Positions 51,519-60,313 of a stretch of 64,000 nucleotides of DNA are shown here, piece by piece. Position 1 is the first letter of the stretch; the number at the start of each line of letters is the position of its first letter. The stretch covers positions 1-64,000 of the forward strand of contig JAFGGJ010000019.1 in the NCBI GenBank assembly GCA_016930595.1. The letters run 5' to 3'. The position numbers and the translations under genes are program-made. The DNA is from Planctomycetota bacterium (GTDB taxonomy: Bacteria; Planctomycetota; SZUA-567; JAFGGJ01). Under the pieces are notes generated by a model. It ran no database searches, was not told the DNA's origin, and saw only the letters and a list, made by a program, of their open reading frames with translations.

Positions 51519-54325
51519 GACGCCGGATCTTCAGGGCACTGGCACACCTGGCGCTGCACCACTACGTGGCGGTGCTGGCGGTGTCGGTGCTGCTTACGGC
51601 GGGGGCGGTGGTGATAGGGGGGATGCGGGGGAAGTTCGCAACGAACCTGAGCAGCCTGCTGCCGCCGGGTGCGAAGTACTGCGAAGGACTCAGGACGGTG
51701 GTGGGACACTTCGGTAGCCTGGACATCCTGCTGTGTGTGCTGGAGGCCGACAGGAAAGAAGACATAGACGACGCGAAGCCGCTGGTGGAGAAGTTCGCCG
51801 AACGGCTGGCGGCACACGACGATATGATAGAGCGCGTGCAATACAAGGTGGGGCAGGAGCAGGAGAAGTTCATAAGGGAGCAGCTGGCGGGGAAGGGGTA
51901 TCTGTACCTGGACGAGGAGGATTTTCCGCAGATAGAGGAGAAGCTGTCGCCGGAGGGGATGAGAAAGCAGCTGGATCTTGCAATGTCGGTGTTCCGTGGC
52001 GACGCTGCAGTGTTCAGGCAGCGGGTGCTGCCCGACCCGCTGAATTTCCTGGAGGTGTTCGACAGGCATATATCGAAGATGGGGGGCAATTTCCGCACGA
52101 AGGACGCCGAGAGATACATTACGTCGTCGGACGGCAGGATGCTGGTGGTGTCGATAAAGGCGAAGGGGGTGGCGCAGGACCTGGAGTTCGACCACCGGCT
52201 GATGAAGATGGTGAGGAAGGATGCCGAGGAGGTTTTCGGCAAGGCGCACGAGAGGTTCGACGTGGGGTTCACCGGGAGCTTTGCAATAGCGGTGCAGGAC
52301 GACATGACGCTGAGGAGCGACATCCTGTACACGTTCGGGATATCGCTGGCGGCGGTACTGGCGCTGTTCGCCCTGGCGTTCAAGCGTTTCGGGATGGTGT
52401 TCTACGTGGGGACGCCGCTGGCGATGAGCGTGGTGTGGACGCTGGGGTTGGCGTTCACGGTTTTCGGGAGGATATCGATAATATCGGGGGGGTTCGCGGC
52501 GATACTGGTGGGACTGGGGATTGACTTCGCAATCCACACGTACAACCGGTACGTGGAGGAGAGGCGGGTAACGGATTCTCTGGAAGAAGCCGTGGAGAAC
52601 GCGATAGTGAAGTCGGGTGAGGGGATATTTTTCGGGGCGGTGACGACGTCGATTGCGTTTTTCGGGGTGACGATAACGGAGTTCAGCGGGCTTAAGGAAC
52701 TGGGCTTCCTGGCGGGCGCGGGCGTGCTTCTGGGCATGGCGGCGATGCTGCTGGTGCTGCCGGCGCTGCTGGTGGCGAGGGAGAAGATAGGCAGGACGAA
52801 GCTTGGAAAACCCGAGATATATTCGTTTGGGTTGCCGTATCTGAGCAGCTTTGTGCAGAAGCACGCGGCGGCGGCGGCGTCCGTGCTTTTCGGCCTGGGG
52901 GCCGTGGCCGTGGCCGTGGTGCTGCTGACCATAACGACAGAGATGTTCGATTCGGAGTTCGCGAACCTGAAGCCGAAGCACGACCCCGTGATGGAGCTGC
53001 AGAAAAGGGTGATGGATGGGCTGAACTGGAACGTGGACAAGGCGATGGTCTTTACCGTGGCGCCGACTTTCGAAGAGGCCCTGGAGGCCGCGGCGGAGGT
53101 CCGGGGAAACGTCTACGGGCTGGAGAAGGAAGGCGAGCTGACGGGCCACACGTCGCTGGTGGACTATATCCCCACGCGGAAGAACCAGGAGCGGGTTCTG
53201 GAATTCCTGGGCCGCTACGATTTTGCGAAGGTGAAGGAACAGTTCCGGGCGGTGGCCGGAGAGGCGGGCTTCAACCCGAAGGGGTTCCGGGATTTCTACA
53301 TGCGGCTGGATGAACTGGCCGAATTCCTGGAGAAGCCGGAATTCATAACGCTGGAGACGCTGGAACAGGGCGGGCTGGAAACCGTCGCGCGCGGGTTCAC
53401 CACGGCGACCGATGACGCGATAAAGATCGACGACCTGCGGTACAGGACCGGACACATCGTGGTCACGTACATCCAGCCGAAAAGGATGGAGGGGGGCGGG
53501 CTGAGTTCGGCGTGGTACAAGGATGTCGAAAAGCGGCTGGGCGCAAGGCCCGGGGGCCTGGCGGCGATGACGAGCGTCAGGCAGGTGGGGTACGAACTGC
53601 GCGACATAGTCTACGACGATTTTGCGCTGATCACGCTGCTGGTATTCCTGGGCGTGTGGGTGTGCCTGCTGGTGACGTTCAGCGGGTCGCTGCGGGCGCT
53701 GCGACGGCCGTTGACGATCCTGATAATGGCGGTGCTGGTGCCGCTGCTAATGCTGGCGGGGGGGATACCTTTCAGCGTCATCAATGTCACAATAGTGGCG
53801 GGGGGGGTCTTCATGGGGACGCTGATGCTGCTGGGCAGGCCGCTGCGTGCGCTGGTGGCGCTGCTGCCGATAGCGACCGGGATATTCTGGATGGTGGCGG
53901 TGATGATGCTGGCGGAGAAGTTCATGCCGGGGTCGGGATTCAAGTTCAACTATATAAACGTGATAGTGCTGCCCGCAATAATAGGAATAGGAATAGACAG
54001 CGGCATACACCTGGTGCACAGGTATGCCGAGGACGGCGAAGTGGGACCGTCGGTGGAACTGACCGGGCGCGCGCTGATGATGACGAGCCTGACAACGATG
54101 CTGGGCTTCGGGTCGCTGATAATCAGCCGGTACCGTGGAATAAAGTCGCTGGGGATGGTGGCGTCGCTGGGGGTGTTCGCCTGCCTGGTGGCGAGCCTGG
54201 TGGGACTGACGGCGCTGCTGCACTGGCTGGGGCGTTACATAGTGCGGGAGAGAGAGGTTAATACGGATGGGGGCGTTCCGGAGGCCGCCGGGGCGCCGGG
54301 TACGGAAGCGGAAAAGGAGCGGTGA
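51515..54325 (+). CDS. MMPL-type RND family transporter
   Basis: 936 residues with the RND plan: helix 1 (about 14-36), a large periplasmic loop, helices 2-6, a second loop (about 480-700), and helices 8-12. The paired motifs GLGIDFAIHTYNRY (helix 4) and GIGIDSGIHLVHRYAEDG (helix 10) carry the membrane Asp residues for proton coupling. MMPL proteins export lipids, hopanoids or glycolipids to the envelope; no hopanoid gene is nearby. It starts within the ATGA overlap with the lipoprotein gene, and its stop overlaps the next start (TGATG), so four genes are translated as a unit. Confidence 0.9.
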   Translation: MRRRIFRALAHLALHHYVAVLAVSVLLTAGAVVIGGMRGKFATNLSSLLPPGAKYCEGLRTVVGHFGSLDILLCVLEADRKEDIDDAKPLVEKFAERLAAHDDMIERVQYKVGQEQEKFIREQLAGKGYLYLDEEDFPQIEEKLSPEGMRKQLDLAMSVFRGDAAVFRQRVLPDPLNFLEVFDRHISKMGGNFRTKDAERYITSSDGRMLVVSIKAKGVAQDLEFDHRLMKMVRKDAEEVFGKAHERFDVGFTGSFAIAVQDDMTLRSDILYTFGISLAAVLALFALAFKRFGMVFYVGTPLAMSVVWTLGLAFTVFGRISIISGGFAAILVGLGIDFAIHTYNRYVEERRVTDSLEEAVENAIVKSGEGIFFGAVTTSIAFFGVTITEFSGLKELGFLAGAGVLLGMAAMLLVLPALLVAREKIGRTKLGKPEIYSFGLPYLSSFVQKHAAAAASVLFGLGAVAVAVVLLTITTEMFDSEFANLKPKHDPVMELQKRVMDGLNWNVDKAMVFTVAPTFEEALEAAAEVRGNVYGLEKEGELTGHTSLVDYIPTRKNQERVLEFLGRYDFAKVKEQFRAVAGEAGFNPKGFRDFYMRLDELAEFLEKPEFITLETLEQGGLETVARGFTTATDDAIKIDDLRYRTGHIVVTYIQPKRMEGGGLSSAWYKDVEKRLGARPGGLAAMTSVRQVGYELRDIVYDDFALITLLVFLGVWVCLLVTFSGSLRALRRPLTILIMAVLVPLLMLAGGIPFSVINVTIVAGGVFMGTLMLLGRPLRALVALLPIATGIFWMVAVMMLAEKFMPGSGFKFNYINVIVLPAIIGIGIDSGIHLVHRYAEDGEVGPSVELTGRALMMTSLTTMLGFGSLIISRYRGIKSLGMVASLGVFACLVASLVGLTALLHWLGRYIVREREVNTDGGVPEAAGAPGTEAEKER

Positions 54326-55215
54326 TGCTGCGTCGATGGCTGACGGTGGTTCTGGCGGGGGCGTGCCTGTGCTGTGCGGGGCTGCGGGCTGGCGAGGCGG
54401 AGGGCGGTGGCGCCGGGGAGAAACCCGCGGAGGCAGGGAAGGAAGATGCTCCGGTGAAGGAGGAGCCGAAACCGGAGGAATCTTCCGGCGGTGGGACGGC
54501 CCCCGGCGAGGAAGGCGTGGAACTCAAGGAGACTCCGAAGAAACCGGGAAAACTCACGCAGCAGGAGCTGGACGCCCTGTTGGGAAGCCTTGAGGAAAAA
54601 CAGCAGAAGGTGGAAGGGTTTGCCGCTGACTTCCTGAACCAGAAGGAAAGCGCCCTTGTTTTTGAGGTGGTGGAATCGAAGGGGCGGCTGGTGTTCATAA
54701 AGCCGAACCATTTCTACCGCGAAGTAAGAGGCGAAGACCCCGTGACGGTCATGGCGCACAACGATGTGCTGCTGCTCTATTTCCCCAAGGAACGCAAGGC
54801 GGAGAAGTATTTCCTGAGGAAGGACGAGAAAGAAGCCAAGGACGGGGAGAATAAGTCCGGGGGCAAGGATGACATAGAAGGGATGCTGACGGGGCTGTCG
54901 TTCGACCGGAAGAAACTGGAAAAACGGTTCCGGCTGAATGCTGTGCGGGAGAAGGACGGCAGGGTGCGCGTGGACCTCCTCCCGCTGAAGAAGGACGACC
55001 CGATGCTGAAATACCTGGTGCGGGTGTCGCTGTGGACGGATGGGGAGAGCCCGTGGCCCGCGGCGGTGGAGACCGAGAGCCCGGACGGAGATATTTCGCG
55101 GGATACTTTCAGCGGCGTGCAGAACGTGGCGAAGGACGGGGCGGAGAAGGTGCTGGCGGAGGTGTTCAGCATGAGGCTTCCGGGTGGGACTAAGATCATG
55201 ACGCCGCAGAAATGA
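54325..55215 (+). CDS. LolA-like periplasmic carrier protein
   Basis: 296 residues. Signal peptide (about 1-24, cleavage near GLRA-GEA), a Glu/Pro/Lys-rich linker to residue 78, then a LolA-type half-barrel (80-295): KVEGFAADFLNQKES, KGRLVFIKPNHFYREV and VMAHNDVLLLYFPKE follow the LolA pattern of adF...GRf...kPg..R...d...lw.Y.P. It should ferry lipid or lipoprotein through the periplasm. A lysine-rich loop (KDEKEAKDGENKSGGK) is an insertion. The ATG has AAGGAG five bases upstream and overlaps the MMPL stop; a GTG one codon earlier is too close to the ribosome-binding site. Confidence 0.8.
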   Translation: MLRRWLTVVLAGACLCCAGLRAGEAEGGGAGEKPAEAGKEDAPVKEEPKPEESSGGGTAPGEEGVELKETPKKPGKLTQQELDALLGSLEEKQQKVEGFAADFLNQKESALVFEVVESKGRLVFIKPNHFYREVRGEDPVTVMAHNDVLLLYFPKERKAEKYFLRKDEKEAKDGENKSGGKDDIEGMLTGLSFDRKKLEKRFRLNAVREKDGRVRVDLLPLKKDDPMLKYLVRVSLWTDGESPWPAAVETESPDGDISRDTFSGVQNVAKDGAEKVLAEVFSMRLPGGTKIMTPQK

Positions 55216-55248
55216 CCTGGTCTCAGGCATAAATGCATTCTAATTCGC

Positions 55249-55276
55249 GTGACAGCGCGCCGTTCCGGGGTAGCAT
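55249..55276 (+). promoter_or_regulatory. Probable promoter for the 55306-56793 sulfatase
   Basis: GTGACA (55249-55254), 16-base spacer, TAGCAT (55271-55276), 30 bases before the start codon. Confidence 0.45.
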
Positions 55277-55305
55277 TTCCCCATAACCGGTGAAGGGAAC
55301 GGGAC

Positions 55306-56793
55306 ATGCCGCCGATGAACGTGTTGCTGATTACCGCCGACCAGCTCCGATACGACGCCATCGGGGCCGCCGGAGCGGGCGGGGCGTTGACGCCGAGCAT
55401 CGACAGGATCGCGGCGGAAGGGGTTTTTTTTGAGAAGGCGTACACGCCGTGCCCCATCTGCGTGCCGGCGAGGGCGTCGATAACGACCGGGAACTACCCG
55501 CACAGGGCCACGGGCACCAAGCGGAACAGCGGGCTTATAAAAGACGATCAGCCTAGAATAGCGCACCACTTCAACGACAACGGTTACGAGACGTACGCCA
55601 TAGGAAAGCTGCATTACGTTCCGTACGCTGCGCCGGGGGAAAAACGGCTTCTGCACGGGTTCAAGTACTGCGAGCTGTGCGAGTCGGGGCGGATTATCAA
55701 CCAGTATGGGATGGTGGAGAATTCCCTGGGGATAGAAGACTATCACGACTATCTGTACCGGCACGGGTACGGCGGTTACGAGCGCGCCCACGGGATGGGC
55801 AACAACGAAGTGTTCGCGACGGTGAGCATGCTGCCGGAAGATCTCTACGTGGACACGTGGGTGGCCATGCGGACGCTGGACACGCTTGAAATGCACGTAC
55901 AGGAGCACGCCGACAGGCCCTTCTTCATGTGGATGAGTTTTCCTAAGCCGCATTCGCCGTACGATCCGCCGGGGAGATGGGCGGAGGCGTATGACCCGCG
56001 CGAGGTGCCCGAGCCTGCCGGGACGAGGGAGATGCTGGCGGAGAAGGATCCGGTAATGCGGGGATGGCCGGCGGCGTTCATGTGGGACAAGCTTTCGCCG
56101 GAGGGGATAAGGGCGGCCAAGGCGCGCTACTACGGGATCATCAGCCACCAGGATGACAGGATAAGGGTCCTGCTGGAGTTCCTTGAAGACAGCGGGCTTG
56201 CCGAAAACACGATCGTATGCTACACGACGGACCACGGGGACATGATGGGGGATTTCGGGTGTTTCTTCAAGTCGAACTTCTACGAAGGGTCGGCCAGGAT
56301 ACCTTTCATCTGGCGGGTGCCGGGCATAGCGGGCGGCAGGAGGACCCGGGAACTCGCCGGGCTGCAGGATATACTGCCGACGCTGGCGGCACTGACCGGG
56401 ACGGAGCTGTCGCACGATGTGCACGGCTGCGACCTGACGGGCGTGTTGAAGGGCGGCGGGGGCGTCCGCGACGCTTACGTGTCGCAGGTGGCCGACGATC
56501 CAGAGCAGGGCTACATGATTACCGACGGGAGGTACAAGTACATCTACAGGCAGACGGGCGCCCACGAGGAACTCTACGACCTGGACGAGGATCCGCAGGA
56601 ACTGGCGGACCTTGTGCGCCGCGGCGCCGGGCGGGAGAAGGCGGAAGACCTGAGGGGGAAACTGGTGGAATGGCTGAAGCAATACGGGGACACCGCTATG
56701 TTGGATAAGAGCGGTGGGCTCGTGAGCAGCCCGGCGCCTGTACAGAAGAAAGCGGAGCCGCGGCCTTCTTCCTGGGGCAAACGCTGGTATTGA
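55306..56793 (+). CDS. Sulfatase with CxPAR maturation motif, no signal peptide
   Basis: 495 residues. LLITADQLRYD provides the first metal ligands; the maturation site is C-V-P-A-R at Cys52, the Ala-variant of CxPSR, still accepted in many family members; CYTTDHGDMMGD (around residue 306) is the second metal motif. The substrate pocket (FPKPHSPYDPPGRW) has the usual Lys/His. Cytoplasmic by lack of signal. The last 30 residues (after DKSGG) are a disordered Lys/Pro tail not needed for the fold. It is followed 82 bases later by a DUF4832 gene on the same strand, a plausible catabolic pair. Confidence 0.88.
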   Translation: MPPMNVLLITADQLRYDAIGAAGAGGALTPSIDRIAAEGVFFEKAYTPCPICVPARASITTGNYPHRATGTKRNSGLIKDDQPRIAHHFNDNGYETYAIGKLHYVPYAAPGEKRLLHGFKYCELCESGRIINQYGMVENSLGIEDYHDYLYRHGYGGYERAHGMGNNEVFATVSMLPEDLYVDTWVAMRTLDTLEMHVQEHADRPFFMWMSFPKPHSPYDPPGRWAEAYDPREVPEPAGTREMLAEKDPVMRGWPAAFMWDKLSPEGIRAAKARYYGIISHQDDRIRVLLEFLEDSGLAENTIVCYTTDHGDMMGDFGCFFKSNFYEGSARIPFIWRVPGIAGGRRTRELAGLQDILPTLAALTGTELSHDVHGCDLTGVLKGGGGVRDAYVSQVADDPEQGYMITDGRYKYIYRQTGAHEELYDLDEDPQELADLVRRGAGREKAEDLRGKLVEWLKQYGDTAMLDKSGGLVSSPAPVQKKAEPRPSSWGKRWY

Positions 56794-56874
56794 CGGGGCG
56801 ATTCCGGGCGGGACCGGACGCGTCCGCGAGCAATTCCGGCCGGGAGGCCGGGAGTTGAGGAAAGGAAAGAAGAA

Positions 56875-58257
56875 ATGGCGAAAAAAAGCTACTGGAGGGA
56901 CGCGTTCGCAAAGGGCGAGGTGATCCAGCGTGTAAGGCCCGCCGAGAGCGGTGAATACATGCTCAACCCGCACAAGGGCACGACGACGTTCCAGCGTTTC
57001 AACGGCGACGAGCTTTACCCTGGGCTGATGTGGAACGACAGGGAAGGCCCGACGGAGTTCAAGGCTTTCGACGGTAACCTGAAGAACCCGCAGTACCCGG
57101 ACACGAGGATGTCGTACTGCCGGTGGCTGTGGAAGGTGATAGAGCCGGAGCGGGGGAAGTTCCGGTGGGACATAATCGACGGGGCGCTCGCCGCCGCCGA
57201 AGAGCGCAACCAGACGCTGCAGATGAGGATACAGCCGCACATCGGGGGCGACCTGCCAGGCTGGGCGTGGGACGCGGGAATCACGCCGACGCCGGATTCG
57301 TGCAAGGGGGAGCGCGTCGAGCCGGACTCCAACAGCAAGGCGTACATAGAGCTGTGGTCGGAGCACATCAGGGCGTGGGGCGAGCGCTACGACGGCCACC
57401 CGAACTTCGAAAGTTTCGACGTGGCGTTTGCGGGGTCGTGCGGAGAGACGGGGGGGAACGCCACGGACGAGACGGCCAGGGTGCTGATCGACGTGTACCT
57501 GGAAAGCTTCAAGAAGACGCAACTGCTTTCGATGCTCGGGGCGTTCATGTACAGCTACGGTATGGAGCACGGGCTGGGGTGGCGTGCCGACTGCATAGGG
57601 GACATGCGGACCGACGGCCGGGGTGACGTGCCGGACAACAAGAACTGGAACCACATGTTCGACTGTTACCCGATGGAAGTGACGGCCGGCGGCGGGCTCG
57701 ATGCGTGGAAGAAAGCCCCGGTCACGCTTGAAACCTGCTGGACTGTGGGGCACTGGTTCAAGGAAGGCTGGGACGTGGATTACATCCTGGACCAGGCGCT
57801 GAAGTACCACCTGTCGGTATTCATGCCCAAGTCCAGCTACATTCCGGACGAACTGACCGGGAAAATTGACTGGTTCAACCGGAAGATGGGGTACCGGTAC
57901 GTGCTGAGGCAGCTTACGTTGCCGCTGGAGGCGAAGGGGGGACAGAACATCCGGATGGTCGCGTATATCGACAACGTGGGCGTGGCGCCGATCTACCGGC
58001 CTTACCGGTTCGCCTACCGCTTCGTCCAGGGCAAGAGGGAGGAAGTGGTGCTTTCGGGGCAGGACATCCGCAAGTGGCTGCCGGATATCAACTGGTTCCG
58101 TGAGGAAATAGCGTTTCCCGCGGGCTTCGAGCGGGGCGAGGTGAAAGTAAGCGTCGGCATAGTGGACGAGAAGACCATGAAACCCGTGGTCAAGCTGGCC
58201 ATACACGAGGTCGACGCCGACAACTGGCACCCCATGACCAGCATCGACGCACTGTAA
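56875..58257 (+). CDS. DUF4832-type TIM-barrel glycosidase-like protein
   Basis: 460 residues, no signal peptide. The opening NPHKGTTTFQRFNGD matches the start of DUF4832/DUF4874 proteins (N-P-x-R/K-G), which are GH-like barrels with a C-terminal beta-sandwich (residues 370-460, VAPIYRPYRFAYRF onward). FDVAFAGSCGETGG (near 195) and VTLETCW (near 287) hold candidate catalytic glutamates, as in clan-A glycosidases. The substrate is unknown. AAAGGAAAG precedes the ATG. Probably cotranscribed with the sulfatase; it converges with the rubredoxin gene 30 bases away. Confidence 0.78.
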   Translation: MAKKSYWRDAFAKGEVIQRVRPAESGEYMLNPHKGTTTFQRFNGDELYPGLMWNDREGPTEFKAFDGNLKNPQYPDTRMSYCRWLWKVIEPERGKFRWDIIDGALAAAEERNQTLQMRIQPHIGGDLPGWAWDAGITPTPDSCKGERVEPDSNSKAYIELWSEHIRAWGERYDGHPNFESFDVAFAGSCGETGGNATDETARVLIDVYLESFKKTQLLSMLGAFMYSYGMEHGLGWRADCIGDMRTDGRGDVPDNKNWNHMFDCYPMEVTAGGGLDAWKKAPVTLETCWTVGHWFKEGWDVDYILDQALKYHLSVFMPKSSYIPDELTGKIDWFNRKMGYRYVLRQLTLPLEAKGGQNIRMVAYIDNVGVAPIYRPYRFAYRFVQGKREEVVLSGQDIRKWLPDINWFREEIAFPAGFERGEVKVSVGIVDEKTMKPVVKLAIHEVDADNWHPMTSIDAL

Positions 58258-58287
58258 GGCGCCGAGCCGCCGCAGGGACGGGGAGCG

Positions 58288-58449
58288 TCAGTCCGTGGGC
58301 GAGAAGTCGTCTTTGCCCGCGCCGCAGACCGGGCAGACCCAGTCGGCGGGGACGTCTTCCCATGCGGTTCCGGGGGCGACGCCGTTATCCGGGTCGCCCT
58401 GCGCTGGGTCGTAGACGTAGCCGCAGACGTCACAGACATATTTCTGCAT
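58288..58449 (-). CDS. Rubredoxin
   Basis: 53 residues. Two CxxC knuckles bind one iron: [20 protein letters not shown] (Cys6, Cys9) and [13 protein letters not shown] (Cys39, Cys42), with the usual aromatic core (Tyr4, Tyr11, Trp37). It passes single electrons to superoxide reductase and rubrerythrin in anaerobes. The ATG has GGGGGA six bases upstream. It is the last gene of the minus-strand oxygen-defence group, 65 bases after the ferredoxin. Too short for ordinary ORF finding, but every conserved residue is present. Confidence 0.95.
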   Translation of the reverse strand: MQKYVCDVCGYVYDPAQGDPDNGVAPGTAWEDVPADWVCPVCGAGKDDFSPTD

Positions 58450-58514
58450 GTTCAGTCCCCCATTTTAAAGGCCGGTGGAAAAGAGAGGCGCCCTGGCAGG
58501 CCGTTGTGGAAGCG

Positions 58515-58697
58515 TCACTCTTTCAGTTCAATGGCATCGACGGGGCAAGCGGCGACGCAGGCGCCGCATTCAGTGCAGGCTTCCGGGTGGACGACTTCGG
58601 CCTTGTCGCCCATCCGGAAGACGTTGGGTTCCGCGGGGCAGGCTTCTTCGCACTGGCCGCAGGTGATGCAGAGTTCTTCATCGACGTATGGCCGCAT
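58515..58697 (-). CDS. 2[4Fe-4S] ferredoxin
   Basis: 60 residues with two classical clusters, CITCGQCEEACP (10-21) and CTECGACVAACP (41-52), giving a clostridial-type bacterial ferredoxin. It carries electrons in the cytoplasm, probably for the neighbouring reductases or general fermentation. AAAGGAG lies six bases before the ATG. It sits between the ferritin-like gene and rubredoxin, and no oxidoreductase partner is coded next to it. Confidence 0.95.
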   Translation of the reverse strand: MRPYVDEELCITCGQCEEACPAEPNVFRMGDKAEVVHPEACTECGACVAACPVDAIELKE

Positions 58698-58727
58698 GGT
58701 CGGCTCCTTTCAAGATTGTGGCGGCGG

Positions 58728-59219
58728 TCAGCCGAGAGCCGCCAGCTCCCTGCCAAGCAGGGCGATATGAGTCATTTCTTCGTCAATGATGCGCTGAACG
58801 GCGTGTTTACCGAGGGATTCCGGGACAAGGGCCTTGATGCCGACGTAGAAGACCACCGAGTCTTTTTCGAGGTTGATGGCGGCGCGGAGGACCTCCTGGG
58901 CGGAGGAAGCGGCGGCCAGCAGGGCGGCGGGATCGGCCTTGAGGTCGAAGACGCGCCCGTCGGCGAACTGGGCAAGATACATCTCGGCCTCGCCGTTCGG
59001 GTCGAAGGCCGCGGCGGCGGTTCCCTTCTCGGCAAGGCTGCGGCGCATATCGGCGAAGGTTTTTTCGTGGGCGGCTTCCATGGCGGCAAGGTCATGGAAC
59101 TTGCGCTTGGTATCGGCACTGTCGAATCGCCCCGCGGCCTTGTTGTAGAACATCACGCCGTTGCGTTCGATCTGCTCGGCGATGGCGAGGATTTCGTCGG
59201 CGTTGAATATGAGGCTCAT
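58728..59219 (-). CDS. Ferritin-like diiron protein (rubrerythrin-type, no rubredoxin domain)
   Basis: 163 residues forming a four-helix bundle. Diiron ligands are visible as EQIERNGVMFYNKAA and AAMEAAHEKTF in the first half and NLEKDSVVFYVG and IIDEEMTHIALL in the second, the ExnExxH pattern of rubrerythrin relatives. The rubredoxin-type C-terminus is missing, so it is like the YciF/erythrin-type ferritins. It may reduce peroxide or store iron. It starts five bases after the superoxide reductase gene, with AAAGG nine bases before the ATG and inside that gene's end. Confidence 0.85.
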   Translation of the reverse strand: MSLIFNADEILAIAEQIERNGVMFYNKAAGRFDSADTKRKFHDLAAMEAAHEKTFADMRRSLAEKGTAAAAFDPNGEAEMYLAQFADGRVFDLKADPAALLAAASSAQEVLRAAINLEKDSVVFYVGIKALVPESLGKHAVQRIIDEEMTHIALLGRELAALG

Positions 59220-59224
59220 GAAAG

Positions 59225-59599
59225 TCAGCCTTTCCACAGCCCGTGGATGTTACAGTATTCGCGGGCCGAGGCTGCGTCGGCGTCCACCAGGAAGACGGCT
59301 TCCGGGGCGTCGCCCGGCTTGAGGAAATGGCGGAGAGCAGTGTCCCCGGCGATGAGCTGTATCCACTCGATGTAGTGCTTGTCTTCCATCGGGTGGAGCG
59401 TGCTGCCGACGACGACCCTGTAGCCGCCGGTGATTTTTTCGAGAACCGGGACGTGTTTCTCGGTAGTCTTGTCGGCGGTCTTTTCCTCTTGGAGCTTCAT
59501 CGGTTCGCCGCAGCAGACTAGGGTGCCTGCGCCGGGATGAAGGACTTCCACGATATTGCCGCACTTACCGCACTTGTACACCTGGAGTTTTTCGGTCAT
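59225..59599 (-). CDS. dfx: Desulfoferrodoxin (two-iron superoxide reductase)
   Basis: 124 residues. N-terminal desulforedoxin-like iron site [14 protein letters not shown]...VCCGEP (Cys10, 13, 29, 30), then the superoxide reductase domain with the His/Cys centre: KHVPVLEK (His49), [11 protein letters not shown] (His69, His75) and [10 protein letters not shown] (Cys116, His119). It reduces superoxide to peroxide without making oxygen, using rubredoxin as donor. GGAGG eight bases before the ATG. It lies 39 bases after rubrerythrin in the same operon; peroxide made here would be removed by rubrerythrin. Confidence 0.95.
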   Translation of the reverse strand: MTEKLQVYKCGKCGNIVEVLHPGAGTLVCCGEPMKLQEEKTADKTTEKHVPVLEKITGGYRVVVGSTLHPMEDKHYIEWIQLIAGDTALRHFLKPGDAPEAVFLVDADAASAREYCNIHGLWKG

Positions 59600-59638
59600 G
59601 ACATCTTCCTCCTGTCCAATAGGGATTGCCGGCCGGGG

Positions 59639-60214
59639 TCACCAGTTTTCGCCGAGGATTTCGTAATAACCCTGGGGGTGGGCGCAGGCCGGACAGACCG
59701 GGGGCGCTTCGGCGGCCTGGTGGATATAGCCGCAGTTGAGACAGCGCCAGACAACGGCCTTGTCGCGCTTGAAGACTTTGCCGGTCTTGATGTTGTCCGC
59801 GAGATCGTGATAGCGTTTTTCATGCTGCTTTTCCGCGACCTTGATGGCGCTGAAAATTGCGGCGATTTCGGGGAAACCTTCGTCTTCGGCGATTTTTGCG
59901 AAGCCGGGGTAGAGCTCGGACCATTCGTGGTGCTCACCGGCGGCGGCAGCGCGGAGGTTTTCTTCGGTGGTGCCGATGACGCCGGCCGGGAAGGCGGCGG
60001 AGATTTCGACGTCGCCGCCTTCGAGAAGCTTGAAGAACCGCTTGGCATGCTCCTTTTCTTGGTTAGCGGTTTCTTCGAAGATAAGGGACACCTGGATGAA
60101 TCCGTCCTTTTTGGCCTGGCTCGCGAAGAATGTGTAGCGGTTGCGCGCCTGGGATTCTCCCGCAAAGGCCGCGAGAAGGTTCTTTTCGGTACGACTGCCT
60201 TTCAGTGAAGCCAT
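59639..60214 (-). CDS. rbr: Rubrerythrin
   Basis: 191 residues: diiron four-helix bundle with AAFAGESQARNRYTFFA, EETANQEKEHAKRFF, GEHHEWSELYPGFA and IKVAEKQHEKRYHDL, plus a C-terminal rubredoxin-like iron site (WRCLNCGYIH and VCPACAHPQGYY). It reduces hydrogen peroxide to water in the cytoplasm. AAGGAG lies five bases before the ATG. It is the first gene of the five-gene minus-strand oxygen-defence group. No clear consensus promoter was found in the 99 bases upstream. Confidence 0.95.
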   Translation of the reverse strand: MASLKGSRTEKNLLAAFAGESQARNRYTFFASQAKKDGFIQVSLIFEETANQEKEHAKRFFKLLEGGDVEISAAFPAGVIGTTEENLRAAAAGEHHEWSELYPGFAKIAEDEGFPEIAAIFSAIKVAEKQHEKRYHDLADNIKTGKVFKRDKAVVWRCLNCGYIHQAAEAPPVCPACAHPQGYYEILGENW

Positions 60215-60313
60215 GTCATCTCCTTTTCATGAAAACCGTCTTCGACCGGTCCCGGGAGCTTGCCATCGGACGTCCGCCCGTTCCATTATCCCCGGCATCC
60301 CCGCCGGACCGGC

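Noticed and set aside
55240-58230. 996-residue open frame on the minus strand
   Set aside because: It lies antisense to the sulfatase and DUF4832 genes, both with clear family motifs; its translation is Arg/Pro/His-rich without any domain, a typical shadow in high-GC DNA.
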